Shown here one piece after another: positions 8,801 through 17,756 of a DNA stretch of 64,000 nt (the stretch's first letter is position 1; each line of letters opens with the position of its first letter). Below the pieces are notes generated by a model, which saw nothing but the letters and a program-made list of their open reading frames with translations, was not told the origin of the DNA and made no database searches. Both the position numbers and the translations under genes were made by a program. Source of the stretch: Coprococcus_C hominis (lineage in GTDB: Bacteria; Bacillota; Clostridia; Lachnospirales; Lachnospiraceae). The DNA lies in NCBI RefSeq assembly GCF_020687505.1, contig NZ_JAJEQT010000004.1; one strand, 5' to 3'.

Positions 8801-8882
8801 AGGTTAATTCTTTTTATTAATTTGACGTATGTCGTTAACAAATTGTTTAATCTCTCATGGATAATATTCATATAATCCCTCT

Positions 8883-8923
8883 GCAAAAATAGGTGTCTTC
8901 CAAGAAATACAGAAGACACCTAT
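8883..8923 (-). terminator. Hairpin downstream of the MBL hydrolase gene
   Basis: A perfect 12-bp stem (ATAGGTGTCTTC at 8889-8900 with GAAGACACCTAT at 8912-8923) has an 11-base loop and is followed on the minus strand by ATTTTGC. It is about 110 bases after the stop of the gene at 9035-9943, so it is its probable terminator. The rest of the 8801-9034 gap holds nothing I can identify. Confidence 0.65.
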
Positions 8924-9034
8924 AAGCATATCATATATAAATTATCAAACATCTGTCAAATTTTAGTAACTAGACTGCAATACACTTTAAGTGTAACGCA
9001 GGCGATTACCAGAGTCAATAGTATTTTTCGTTTC

Positions 9035-9943
9035 TTATTTCAACTCCACCGAATTCGGTGCCGTTCCATAATCATAATATTGTTTTCTCTCATCAACCAA
9101 ATGCTGGTGGAGTTCTCCAATTGGGTGAGACTCATAAAATTCCGGAGTGATATCTGCGAAGTAAGCTTTTGCATTCATCCTGTCATAATCTTCCGTCTCA
9201 AATCCCCAATTTCCATGATGACTCAACTGAACATAATCGCCCGTCAGTTCGTCTCCATATGTCTCAAATAAATATTTATTCATGTCGGCTTTGACATCAC
9301 CTGTATACAGAAAACTTTCTTCCTGATTTGTAATTTTCATGCACAAAGAACCATCATTCTGATAATCCAAATCCGGACCAACATTCTGCTTCACAATATC
9401 ATCAAACGCATTATACACATGGATCCGCAGACCGCACACTTCAAGCTCCTCATCTCTTCTCAAATGAATAATATTATCTGCATCCTTTGTTAGATTATGA
9501 AATGTCTCCAGAGGTTCCAATCCCATACTGTCATACGGTTCCCCCGCTTCCTTAATAAATTCGTAATCGTAGCCATTATCATATATCTTATCTATAGTCA
9601 CTCCCTGTGGATCCGCATAAATCACATTAAATGCACCAACGTGATCACTATGTGTATGAGAGATAAACCATGCATCAACATGATTCCCATTCTGGGCAAT
9701 AACCTTTCTTAATGCCGGGGCATTCTCAGCCCATCCACCATCTATAATAATCAAATGTCCACTGTTCGTAATTGTATAACAATTCGCCTGTCTTCCCGTC
9801 GCATCTGAATATTGTGTGATTATGCATCCATCGGTATTCATTTTCTCTTGATTTCCTGTTTTATTATGCATATGAACCGCTGCGGAAATACCTCCCAGCG
9901 CTAATACACATAGCAAAGCAAAAATTACGATTCTTCTATTCAT
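9035..9943 (-). CDS. Secreted or membrane-anchored MBL-fold metallohydrolase (ComEC-type domain)
   Basis: 302 residues. An N-terminal hydrophobic segment (residues about 4-22) is a signal peptide or anchor, so the enzyme acts outside the membrane. The metallo-beta-lactamase fold is complete: IIIDGG (about 65-70), HTHSDH (His96, His98, Asp100, His101), the Asp of LYTGD (Asp216) and SHHGN (His242/243). This resembles the extracellular domain of ComEC-like proteins, which act on nucleic acids or phosphodiesters, but the substrate here is unknown. The C-terminal domain of the protein at 35788-37368 is clearly related but has lost every one of these ligands. The gene is divergent from the flippase at 10078 and sits between the two rmlA copies. 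Confidence 0.85.
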   Translation of the reverse strand: MNRRIVIFALLCVLALGGISAAVHMHNKTGNQEKMNTDGCIITQYSDATGRQANCYTITNSGHLIIIDGGWAENAPALRKVIAQNGNHVDAWFISHTHSDHVGAFNVIYADPQGVTIDKIYDNGYDYEFIKEAGEPYDSMGLEPLETFHNLTKDADNIIHLRRDEELEVCGLRIHVYNAFDDIVKQNVGPDLDYQNDGSLCMKITNQEESFLYTGDVKADMNKYLFETYGDELTGDYVQLSHHGNWGFETEDYDRMNAKAYFADITPEFYESHPIGELHQHLVDERKQYYDYGTAPNSVELK

Positions 9944-10017
9944 AGTTCACAATATCCTTAGATTAATATTTCTTCCTTCACACCCTTAAATTCCACTTTA
10001 TCATCTTGGCATTATAA

Positions 10018-10046
10018 TTGCAAGGTTCATTGTGACATGGTACAAT
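10018..10046 (+). promoter_or_regulatory. Promoter of the flippase gene, extended -10
   Basis: TTGCAA (10018-10023), 17-base spacer, TACAAT (10041-10046) preceded by TGG, giving an extended -10. It is about 32 bases before the ATG at 10078. The same TGGTACAAT element precedes the plus-strand gene at 24509. Confidence 0.75.
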
Positions 10047-10077
10047 ATTATTGATATTATACGATAGAGGTAACAAC

Positions 10078-11346
10078 ATGAACAAATTAAAACACTTCCT
10101 ATTAAATAGTAAAAATATTAACAAATCCAGTTTCATCTGGAATATGGCAGGAAGCATGCTCATGGCGTTTCAGTCTGTTATCATGCTGATGATTATTACT
10201 CGTACATTAAATCTATATGAGGCAGGGGTATTTACACTCGCCTATGCAAGTGCTAATCTCTTCCTGAATATTGGAAAATACGGCATGCGTAATTTCCAAG
10301 TGTCCGACGTCAAGCGCCAGTTTAACTTCAAAGAATATAATACCTCGCGTATTATTACAACCGTATTAATGTTGATTGTTTCACTCGTTTACGTCGTAAT
10401 CGCCAAAAGCAAAAATGATTATAACATGAACAAAACATGGATCATCATATGGATGTGTCTGTTTAAGATTGTTGATTCTATCGAAGACGCCTATCTGGGG
10501 TATTACCAGCAAGAAAACCGGCTTGATGTAGCTGGAAAAATGCTAACTCTACGCATGATATTAACCATACTGGTATTTGGTCTGGGACTGATATTCCTAC
10601 GTGATCAGTTAATATCACTGATGATCGCAACTATATTTACTACACTACTTTTAATAATGTTTGTGACACTTACTTACCCAGCTTTTCGAAAAGAAGAATC
10701 TGTCCACAAAGGAAAAGTCTGGGAATTGTTACGCGTTTGTTTTCCTCTGTTTTTAGGCTGTTTCCTCGCCTTTTATATTGGAAATGCACCCAAATATGCG
10801 ATTGACAGTTTACTCAGCGACGAAATGCAGGCATGCTATGGTTTTATAGCCATGCCGGTATTTGTGATTGGATTGCTAAACAACTTTATATTCAGTCCGA
10901 TGATTGCAAGAATGTCTATGATGTGGAAAGAACGACAAAATAAAGATTTCTTTCGATTATTTTGGATACAGATTTTAATCATTGGAATTATTACTATTGT
11001 CTGCGAGGCAGGAGCTTTCGTTCTTGGAGTACCAGTATTATCCATGCTATATAACACAGATCTTGCACCATACAAAACAGAGTTGCTTGTGTTATTATTG
11101 GGCGGTGGCTTCCTTGCTTTATCCGGGTTATTCGTAACAATCATGACTATCATTCGGATTCAGAACAGTCAGGCAATCGGATATGGTATTGTAGCAGTTT
11201 GTGCATATATTCTATCCCCAATCTTTGTGCGGAAATATGCTGTTATGGGAGCCTCTGTTCTCTATCTTCTGCTTATGATCCTGTTATGCATTATCTTTGC
11301 GATCATGATGATGATTGGATTCAAAAAGAAAAGATCCGACGCATAA
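10078..11346 (+). CDS. Polysaccharide flippase-like membrane protein (MOP/PST superfamily)
   Basis: About 422 residues with a dozen predicted transmembrane helices. The N-terminal MAGSMLMAFQSVIMLMIITR followed by AGVFTLAYASANLF is the typical start of Wzx-like polysaccharide exporters of the MOP superfamily. It would flip lipid-linked oligosaccharide units or a glycolipid across the membrane. It is the second flippase in the window; the other is 26357-27823. Start: an ATG-like start at 10051 is in frame, but the ATG at 10078 has AGAGG upstream and fits the promoter at 10018-10046, so it is used. It is transcribed against all its neighbours and is enclosed by the rmlA repeats, so it may be part of a replaceable module. 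The last codons overlap the terminator stem at 11323-11367. Confidence 0.85.
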   Translation: MNKLKHFLLNSKNINKSSFIWNMAGSMLMAFQSVIMLMIITRTLNLYEAGVFTLAYASANLFLNIGKYGMRNFQVSDVKRQFNFKEYNTSRIITTVLMLIVSLVYVVIAKSKNDYNMNKTWIIIWMCLFKIVDSIEDAYLGYYQQENRLDVAGKMLTLRMILTILVFGLGLIFLRDQLISLMIATIFTTLLLIMFVTLTYPAFRKEESVHKGKVWELLRVCFPLFLGCFLAFYIGNAPKYAIDSLLSDEMQACYGFIAMPVFVIGLLNNFIFSPMIARMSMMWKERQNKDFFRLFWIQILIIGIITIVCEAGAFVLGVPVLSMLYNTDLAPYKTELLVLLLGGGFLALSGLFVTIMTIIRIQNSQAIGYGIVAVCAYILSPIFVRKYAVMGASVLYLLLMILLCIIFAIMMMIGFKKKRSDA

Positions 11347-11367
11347 AGCACCAGATCTTTTCTTTTT
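11323..11367. terminator. Bidirectional terminator between flippase and rmlA2
   Basis: A 14-bp perfect inverted repeat (AAAAAGAAAAGATC at 11323-11336 with GATCTTTTCTTTTT at 11354-11367). The left arm is inside the 3' end of the flippase coding region; the T-rich arms suit termination in both directions (flippase on plus, rmlA2 operon on minus). Confidence 0.75.
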
Positions 11368-12277
11368 ATAATTCATCAACTTATCTCAACGCATCCAGAT
11401 ATTTTCCATCCAAAACATCTTTCAAGTACTGTCCATACTGATTCTTCTTCAGAAGCTCGTACACTTCCAATACTTCTTCCTTACTGATCCAACCATTCAG
11501 ATATGCGATCTCTTCCAGACACGCAATCTTACGATGCTGATGCGTCTCCATCGTCTTTACGAAGTTCGTTGCATCAACCAGACTCTCATGTGTACCTGTA
11601 TCCAGCCATGTAAAGCCCTGTCCAAGCAATTCTACATTCAGATTTCCCTTCTCCAGATAAATTCGATTCAAATCGGTAATCTCCAGCTCTCCACGAGCAG
11701 AAGGCTTCAAATTCTTCGCATACTCTACAACATGATTATCATAGAAGTAAAGACCAGTTACACAGTAATTACTCTTCGGCTGTGCAGGCTTCTCTTCAAT
11801 CGAAATTGCCTTTCCATCCTGATCAAACTCTACAATACCAAAACGCTCCGGATCATCTACATAATAACCAAATACGGTAGCTCCTTTTCCGCTCTCTGCA
11901 TTCTCCACAGCCGCTTTCAGGCGCTTCTTCAAACCATGTCCAGCAAAAATATTATCGCCCAATACCATTGCCACAGAATCATCACCAATGAAATCCGCAC
12001 CAATGATAAACGCCTGCGCCAGTCCATCTGGTGATGGCTGCACTGCATAAGTCAGATTCACACCAAACTGGTGTCCATCTCCCAGCAGTTCCTCAAAACG
12101 TGGTGTATCTGCCGGCGTTGAAATAATCAGAATATCCCGAATCCCAGCATTCATAAGTACCGACATCGGATAATAAATCATAGGCTTGTCATAAATCGGG
12201 AGCAACTGCTTTGATGTTACTCTGGTCAATGGATATAAACGTGTACCGGAACCTCCGGCTAAAATAATTCCCTTCAT
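11352..12277. repeat. Direct repeat, right copy (rmlA2 and 3' flank)
   Basis: Same orientation and nearly the same sequence as 7875-8800. Together the two copies enclose about 2.6 kb with the MBL hydrolase and flippase. Homologous recombination between them would excise that module and leave one rmlA. Confidence 0.85.
11381..12277 (-). CDS. rmlA: Glucose-1-phosphate thymidylyltransferase, canonical copy
   Basis: 298 residues with the full family signature LAGGSGTRLYPLT followed by KQLLPIYDKPMIYYP, plus the conserved EEKP, GLYFYD and GTH blocks. It makes dTDP-glucose from dTTP and glucose-1-phosphate in the cytoplasm. A good AAGGAGA site precedes the ATG. It is the last gene of the minus-strand operon that starts at 24307; the gap to the epimerase gene is 117 bases, so a local promoter is possible. 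It supplies the precursor needed by the RffA-like aminotransferase (21552) and by RmlC/RmlD (45038, 46035). The dehydratase RmlB is not found in the window. Confidence 0.95.
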   Translation of the reverse strand: MKGIILAGGSGTRLYPLTRVTSKQLLPIYDKPMIYYPMSVLMNAGIRDILIISTPADTPRFEELLGDGHQFGVNLTYAVQPSPDGLAQAFIIGADFIGDDSVAMVLGDNIFAGHGLKKRLKAAVENAESGKGATVFGYYVDDPERFGIVEFDQDGKAISIEEKPAQPKSNYCVTGLYFYDNHVVEYAKNLKPSARGELEITDLNRIYLEKGNLNVELLGQGFTWLDTGTHESLVDATNFVKTMETHQHRKIACLEEIAYLNGWISKEEVLEVYELLKKNQYGQYLKDVLDGKYLDALR

Positions 12278-12394
12278 AAGCTTTTTCTCCTTTACGATAC
12301 AATTTATTATAATTAAACCCGTCTATTTAAGCTCTATTCAAAATTAAGTTATGCTCTACAGATGTGATTTCTTCACTATAACCTTCTATACTTT

Positions 12395-13285
12395 TTAAGC
12401 CATGTTTGCATACTCTAAAATCGCTTCTTCTATCAAAATCTCCGGTTCATATCCAATATCTTCTTTTATATGTTCTAAAGATACATCCCAAATATAATCA
12501 TCCATAAAATCTTCTTTTCCACTAAATATTATCCTGGAATCAGACTCTAACAACTTTACACACAATTCAGCCAATTGCTTATTTGATACCGCATTATAAC
12601 TTGAAAGATTGTATATTCCATGCGCCTTCCCACTATATAACGCAAGATATAAAGCCTTTGCAATATCCCGAACATGTACATACGTCTGAACCCGACTTCC
12701 CTTTCCCGACAGTATCAAGTCTTCTCCGTTCTTTGCTTTTGTTACAAATGTCGGGAATATTGTCTTCGGATTCACACCCGGTCCTACTGGAGCAGATATT
12801 CGAAAACTAGCTGTTCTCACCCCATGCATATAATCTGCATAATTTGCAAGTAATTCTTCTGCAATTTTCGTTGCATGATACACTGTAGGCGGTTTCAAAG
12901 AATGTTTCTCTGTAATCGGATGCTCCTCTGGTTTTCCAATGACCGGTAAACTTGACAATTGTAAAAATACTCCGATATGTTCTCGTTCCGCAAATTCAAG
13001 CAGTCTCTGAGTTCCTACACAATTATGTGCAACAACTTCCACATTATAAGGTTCTTTACGCATATCCGCTGCCAAATGGATAATTGCATCAATCTTATCC
13101 ACTTTAACAGATGCCATAATTCCATCTATCGCTTCTGAATCCATATCACAACAAATGTACTCATCAACTTCTGGTACAGACTTTTCTCTACGCCCTAAAC
13201 CAATGACATATTCACCTTTTTCTTTCAGATATTTACAAACATGTCCGCCTATAAATCCGTTTGATCCTGTGATTAAAACTTTCAT
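12395..13285 (-). CDS. NAD(P)-dependent epimerase/dehydratase (extended SDR)
   Basis: 296 residues. Rossmann motif GSNGFIG (residues 7-13), and the catalytic Tyr136 and Lys140 in YHATK. The fold and length match nucleotide-sugar epimerases/reductases. A VGPG stretch and the YVHVRD block follow as in the family. The substrate cannot be assigned; it is probably a nucleotide sugar of the cassette to which the cyclase, phosphatase and ATP-grasp genes belong. A GAGGAA site precedes the ATG. 18 bases separate it from the KdsC-like gene, so the two are co-transcribed. Confidence 0.85.
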   Translation of the reverse strand: MKVLITGSNGFIGGHVCKYLKEKGEYVIGLGRREKSVPEVDEYICCDMDSEAIDGIMASVKVDKIDAIIHLAADMRKEPYNVEVVAHNCVGTQRLLEFAEREHIGVFLQLSSLPVIGKPEEHPITEKHSLKPPTVYHATKIAEELLANYADYMHGVRTASFRISAPVGPGVNPKTIFPTFVTKAKNGEDLILSGKGSRVQTYVHVRDIAKALYLALYSGKAHGIYNLSSYNAVSNKQLAELCVKLLESDSRIIFSGKEDFMDDYIWDVSLEHIKEDIGYEPEILIEEAILEYANMA

Positions 13286-13303
13286 CTACATTTCCTCTTA
13301 CAT

Positions 13304-13873
13304 TTAGATAATATGATAACAATTTTTATATGCTTGTTCCCATTGTCCTCTTTGCCTTAAGATATATTGCATAACATCACGAAATGCGCCTTCCCCACCT
13401 TTTTTCGTTGAAATATAGTCTACTATTTCTTTTATTTCATCAGCAGCGTCACTTGGACATGCTTTAAATCCAGCTAGTTCCATCCCCATATAATCATTAA
13501 GATCATCCCCCATATATGCCAATTCATTAAAATTAATATTTCTATCGCCAATAAATTTTTTCAAATAGCCTACCTTATCAACAATCCCCTGTTCTAATAA
13601 ATCTACTTGCATTTCCTTCATTCGACGTTCCGTAGCTTGGCACCTTCGTCCCGTAATTACAACTGTAAAAATCCCACATGCTTTTGCTGTAAAAAAACCA
13701 GCAGCATCCTTTGTATTAAACTTTTTAAATTCATTCCCCTGTTCATCATAATAAATCCCTCCATCCGTTAACGTTCCATCTATATCAATAACCATATACT
13801 TAATAGTAGATAACGCATTTGACTGAATATTGGGAATTTTTAAATTACCATTCATATAATAAGATGTATACAT
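13304..13873 (-). CDS. KdsC-like HAD phosphatase
   Basis: 189 residues. HAD motif I is DIDGTLTDGG (nucleophile Asp30, acid/base Asp32), motif II is the VITGR block, and motif IV is GDDLND. The capless C0 form and the closing GGEGAFRDV(M) segment match KdsC and related sugar-acid phosphatases such as KDO-8-phosphate or nonulosonate-9-phosphate phosphatase. The 26-residue N-terminal extension is unusual, but the AGGAGA site at the right distance supports ATG at 13873. Its ATG overlaps the stop of the upstream cyclase gene (TAATG), so the two are translationally coupled. In this setting it most likely dephosphorylates a phosphorylated sugar acid or cyclitol intermediate. Confidence 0.85.
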   Translation of the reverse strand: MYTSYYMNGNLKIPNIQSNALSTIKYMVIDIDGTLTDGGIYYDEQGNEFKKFNTKDAAGFFTAKACGIFTVVITGRRCQATERRMKEMQVDLLEQGIVDKVGYLKKFIGDRNINFNELAYMGDDLNDYMGMELAGFKACPSDAADEIKEIVDYISTKKGGEGAFRDVMQYILRQRGQWEQAYKNCYHII

Positions 13874-14937
13874 TATTTTCTCCTAAGGTTATCAAAAAGA
13901 TATGTTATTGCCGTTTTTATTTCTGATGTTTTTACATCATGTACAACCAACAAGCTCATATCTGGTTTCATTAATACTGCTGTAAGATCTGTACTTGTTT
14001 GTTTTTTATCCTTTCTTATTGCCGCCATTATTACATCCATATTCATAGGTATACTCTGGATATCTACATGTATAATTTTCCATATTACATTTTCTATTCT
14101 ATTTACTATTGACTCCTTTAACCATCCACGCATTAACGATATCCGGTTTGCCACAATCATTCCCATGGCAACTGCTGTTCCATGTGGAATTACATAATTA
14201 CTCATTGTTTCAAATGCATGTCCAAATGTATGGGCATAATTCAAATGTATTCGAATTCCTCTGTCAAACTCATCTTGCTCTATAAACGCTTTCTTAAAGG
14301 CTAATGAATTATACACAAACTCTTCTAATGTTTTTTCATCTCTTGCCAAAAGCAAATTGATATTTTCTTCAACCTTTTTTATTCCCTTTTCACCATACAT
14401 AACATTAAATTTTACAACTTCTCCTAAACCACTCTCAAAATCCTTTTCCGACAAGCTTTTAAAGAATGGTGTACATATTTGAATCTGATCCGGCGGATAA
14501 AAAGTTCCCAAAAGATTTTTAAATTTTTTATAATTTAATGATGTTTTTCCCCCTATACAACTATCACACGCCGCAAGAAGCGTTGTTGGATAAAAAGTCC
14601 AATGTATTCCTCTATATAATACATTCGCTACAAAACCTGTAACATCTTGCACAATTCCCCCACCAAAAGAAATTAACTTTGCATTTCTCTTAGCTGGAAT
14701 ATTCGTCATAATTTCACATATTTGTAATGCAGACTCAATTGTCTTATTTTCCTCAATTGATTCAAAAATATATAATTGATCTTTTGGAATTTTATTAAAT
14801 AATCTTTCGACATATATATTATATAGCTTTTTATCAATTACCACATATGTATCTTTATCAATTTGAAGCTTCTCTATAACATCAAAATTATTATTTACTA
14901 TTACTTCATAATCTTTCGAACTTGCCTTAATAATCAT
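13873..14937 (-). CDS. 3-dehydroquinate synthase-like sugar phosphate cyclase
   Basis: 354 residues of the AroB fold. NAD-binding GGGIVQD at 92-98, the CIGGKTSLN block at 127-135, and the metal ligands Glu173 (GLGE), His236 (HTFGH) and His252 (PHG) are all present, so it should be an active Zn/NAD cyclase. It is embedded in a polysaccharide operon with no other aromatic-pathway gene. Family members with this context cyclise phosphosugars other than DAHP (for example 2-deoxy-scyllo-inosose or epi-valiolone synthases), but some simply supply 3-dehydroquinate. The GTSLN and YPTTLLAACD blocks differ from textbook AroB (QVDSSVGGKTGIN). Its coding region overlaps both neighbours by 1-4 bases. Substrate assignment is inference. 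Confidence 0.85.
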   Translation of the reverse strand: MIIKASSKDYEVIVNNNFDVIEKLQIDKDTYVVIDKKLYNIYVERLFNKIPKDQLYIFESIEENKTIESALQICEIMTNIPAKRNAKLISFGGGIVQDVTGFVANVLYRGIHWTFYPTTLLAACDSCIGGKTSLNYKKFKNLLGTFYPPDQIQICTPFFKSLSEKDFESGLGEVVKFNVMYGEKGIKKVEENINLLLARDEKTLEEFVYNSLAFKKAFIEQDEFDRGIRIHLNYAHTFGHAFETMSNYVIPHGTAVAMGMIVANRISLMRGWLKESIVNRIENVIWKIIHVDIQSIPMNMDVIMAAIRKDKKQTSTDLTAVLMKPDMSLLVVHDVKTSEIKTAITYLFDNLRRK

Positions 14938-15599
14938 TTTTCTGAATATCCTCCATCTATAGTTATTTTTTGTCCCGTCAAATATGTGTTTTTATCACTA
15001 CATAAAAAATAAACTACCTCCGCCATTTCTCTAGGTTCTGCCATTCGTCCCATTGGAATATCCTTATTGATACTTTCAATCTGCTCTAATGTATTATTTT
15101 TATATGTTAATTCTGTCAATGTAAACCCCGGGCATACTGTGTTAACAAGAATATTGTATGGTGCCAATTCTACTGCCAATGTATTTGTAACTCCATGTAC
15201 TCCATTCTTTGTTGCACTATATACACATCGCCCTCCCTTAGAAACAGTTGCCCATATTGAACCAATATTTACAATACGTCCATATCTTTTTTCTTTCATC
15301 TTACCTACAAAACCCCTAAGCAATCTAATAGGTGAAATTAAGTTAATCTGCATCATCTGTGTTAATTCGTCATCTTTTATCTGTGTTATTTCATTAATCT
15401 CATTAACACCTGCATTGTTAACGATTACGTCAAAATATTCATCTTTATGGTTAGCTATATACACCTCAACTGATCTAGGATCACTTAAATCCATCTCCTG
15501 CCTTGTTGGGCACACCAATATGTAGCCTTCTTCCTTGAATTTCTCGGCAATTGCTTTGCCTATTCCTCGAGATGCACCAGTTATTAATACTTTTCTCAT
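14934..15599 (-). CDS. Short-chain dehydrogenase/reductase
   Basis: 221 residues of classical SDR type. TGASRGIG (7-14) binds NAD(P), NNAG (61-64) stabilises the core, and the active site is Ser114, Tyr127 and Lys131 (YSATK). The C-terminal DGGY ending is typical of FabG-like oxidoreductases. It likely reduces or oxidises a hydroxyl/keto group on the product of the adjacent cyclase; the genes overlap by 4 bases (ATGA). A GGAGAG ribosome site is present. Confidence 0.88.
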   Translation of the reverse strand: MRKVLITGASRGIGKAIAEKFKEEGYILVCPTRQEMDLSDPRSVEVYIANHKDEYFDVIVNNAGVNEINEITQIKDDELTQMMQINLISPIRLLRGFVGKMKEKRYGRIVNIGSIWATVSKGGRCVYSATKNGVHGVTNTLAVELAPYNILVNTVCPGFTLTELTYKNNTLEQIESINKDIPMGRMAEPREMAEVVYFLCSDKNTYLTGQKITIDGGYSEK

Positions 15600-15617
15600 T
15601 ATTATCTCTCCATTTAA

Positions 15618-16808
15618 CTACTCATCTGCAAATATAACCTTAATGTTATTATTATAATTTTTTACCGCATTTATCATTTCTTCTTTATTTTCATATTGAT
15701 AATAAATATATGCAATTCGTTCGTTGAGGTAATCATTTATTGCCCCATTCTCACCCAACATATCTATTTTCTTAAAAATATGGGGACTTATACTATTATC
15801 GATTTCATATCTCCTTATCTTTCCATTATGAGGAGCCATTATACCATGATGTCCGCAATACTTATACTCTATATCTGTAAATTCCAGTCTATCACAGGAT
15901 TCACCCAACGCAGCCTTTATATAAGCCTCTTCCCATGGAAACCCTGTCGTTTTATCCGCCAACATTAAAAACTGATTTCCAAAAGCCCTCCGCATTGTTT
16001 CAATAATGTATGGTTTTCCGTCTTTCATGATATATTGTAACGCTATGATTCCATCTACCAAATTTAAATCTTCAGCCATATTTTCTATAATCATCTTTAA
16101 TTCAGGCTCCACCCTCTCTATACAATCCGCTGGTAGTGTCTCAGACTGAATTAAATATGGGTTTATAGGGGAATAACAATTACAACTTGTTGAAACATAT
16201 ACTTTTTTATTAATAAGAAATGTTACATATGTATGCTGTGTTCCTATCACAAACGGTTCAATAACAATATGCTTATCTCTCGATTTTTCATATGAATAAT
16301 CTACAGCTTCTACAGCTTCTTCATATGTATTGGCACGTCTGATTCCCTTTCCTCCCGTCAAGTCATTCGCTTTGACAATAATTGGATATTCTATTTGCTT
16401 AATATAATTTAAAGCATCCGCCTTATCTTCTGGACAATATGAATGCGGAGCCGGTATATTATGTTTGTACACATATTGTTTGAACAGATTTTTGTGATGT
16501 AATAATTTTGCAATCTCATATTTATCATATCCTGGCCAACCCATCTGTTCTGCAACATACGCTGCTGTAAGAACACCAAAATCATTCGCGCAACTAATAA
16601 CACCTTCTATATCATTGTCTTTTACAATCTGCAACACCTTTTCTTTATCTGAATAATCCGCTGGAATATATTCATCTGCATACTGATGTCCTATCAAATT
16701 TGGAGCATTTCCAGTCGTAATAACATACATTCCCATTTCTTTTGCTTTCTTTATAATTGGAGCTTCGCAGAAACTTCCATTTAAGACCAATACCCTTTTC
16801 TTTGCCAT
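15618..16808 (-). CDS. ATP-grasp ligase (carbamoyl-phosphate/PurK-like)
   Basis: 396 residues. An N-terminal pre-ATP-grasp Rossmann segment (VLVLNGS, then GVISCANDFGVL), followed by the ATP-grasp core with YPIIVKANDLTGGKGI (a glycine-rich loop, about 140-155), the E-P-F block and a C-terminal E-T-M-R-R-A metal-binding element. These enzymes form amide, ester or thioester bonds between a carboxylate and a nucleophile, using an acyl-phosphate. It probably couples an amino acid or other amine/carboxylate to the sugar or cyclitol made by the cassette. A GGAGGA site lies in the end of the glycosyltransferase gene six bases away, so it is operonic. Confidence 0.85.
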   Translation of the reverse strand: MAKKRVLVLNGSFCEAPIIKKAKEMGMYVITTGNAPNLIGHQYADEYIPADYSDKEKVLQIVKDNDIEGVISCANDFGVLTAAYVAEQMGWPGYDKYEIAKLLHHKNLFKQYVYKHNIPAPHSYCPEDKADALNYIKQIEYPIIVKANDLTGGKGIRRANTYEEAVEAVDYSYEKSRDKHIVIEPFVIGTQHTYVTFLINKKVYVSTSCNCYSPINPYLIQSETLPADCIERVEPELKMIIENMAEDLNLVDGIIALQYIMKDGKPYIIETMRRAFGNQFLMLADKTTGFPWEEAYIKAALGESCDRLEFTDIEYKYCGHHGIMAPHNGKIRRYEIDNSISPHIFKKIDMLGENGAINDYLNERIAYIYYQYENKEEMINAVKNYNNNIKVIFADE

Positions 16809-16814
16809 GTCAAC

Positions 16815-17756
16815 CTATTCCTCCTCTTTATTTTCTATATTTATTTTTTCTTTAATTACGTATTGCGGTGCATTATTTATACATATATACATTCTCCCTA
16901 TATACTCACCCAAAAGCCCAACAAAAAACATAAGCTCTCCCGTGAGGAATAATACCACGTTTATCGCAATAAATAACGAATAGTTCAACAAAATGCCCAT
17001 TGCAAATTGTATAATCAAGATAATACTCCACAACAACGCAATGAAAATATTTACTACACCTACATAAGTAGCTAATCGCAAAGGCTTTTCAGAGAAAGCT
17101 GTAAATCCATTCATCCATAAACCTAATAGCTTTTTTAATGTATAACCTGACTGTCCATAACTTCTATCCTGATGATCAATGTATACATTTGCTACATTCC
17201 TCGTAGCCCTTAACATTAATCCATGCACAAATGGATATGCATTCTTATATTTTACAACCTCATCAATCACAAACCGCTGACATACACAATAACTGTTTAA
17301 TTCAATTCCCTTTGGCATACCAACCAAATGTGTAGACATAAAAAAACTAACTTTACTTCCAATCTTACGAAACAATGTGCTTTTTTTTTCTTTATACCTT
17401 GCAGAGACTAAATCATATCCCTCTTCCAGTTTGTCTATCAATCGAAACATTTCAGATGGAGGATTCTGTCCATCATCATCCAAACACACAACAATATCCC
17501 CTGTTACTTCATTAAATCCTGCCATCAGTGCGCTATGTTGTCCAAAATTTTTCGCCATATTCAACACTTTTACTTTAGAATTATGTGCAAGATTAACTAA
17601 CACACTATATGTATCATCCTTGGAACAATCATTTACACAAATTATCTCATAAGTGTATCTACCATCATTCTCTACTGTTTTTATAATATCATCAACAACT
17701 TTTTTTATACTTTTTTCTGAACAATAACACGGTATTACAAATGATAACTTCTTCAT
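16815..17756 (-). CDS. GtrB/ArnC-like polyprenyl-phosphate glycosyltransferase
   Basis: 313 residues. An N-terminal GT2 domain (SFVIPCYCSE, CVNDCSKDDT, and the CLDDDGQNPP block that coordinates metal and nucleotide) is followed by two transmembrane helices (about 230-255 and 265-290). This layout is typical of DPM1/GtrB/ArnC enzymes that transfer a sugar from a nucleotide donor to undecaprenyl phosphate on the cytoplasmic face. The lipid-linked sugar would then feed a GT-C transferase such as the one at 18744-21533 in the same operon. ATG/TGA overlap (ATGA) with the acyltransferase gene. An AGAGGA site precedes the start. Confidence 0.9.
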   Translation of the reverse strand: MKKLSFVIPCYCSEKSIKKVVDDIIKTVENDGRYTYEIICVNDCSKDDTYSVLVNLAHNSKVKVLNMAKNFGQHSALMAGFNEVTGDIVVCLDDDGQNPPSEMFRLIDKLEEGYDLVSARYKEKKSTLFRKIGSKVSFFMSTHLVGMPKGIELNSYCVCQRFVIDEVVKYKNAYPFVHGLMLRATRNVANVYIDHQDRSYGQSGYTLKKLLGLWMNGFTAFSEKPLRLATYVGVVNIFIALLWSIILIIQFAMGILLNYSLFIAINVVLFLTGELMFFVGLLGEYIGRMYICINNAPQYVIKEKINIENKEEE

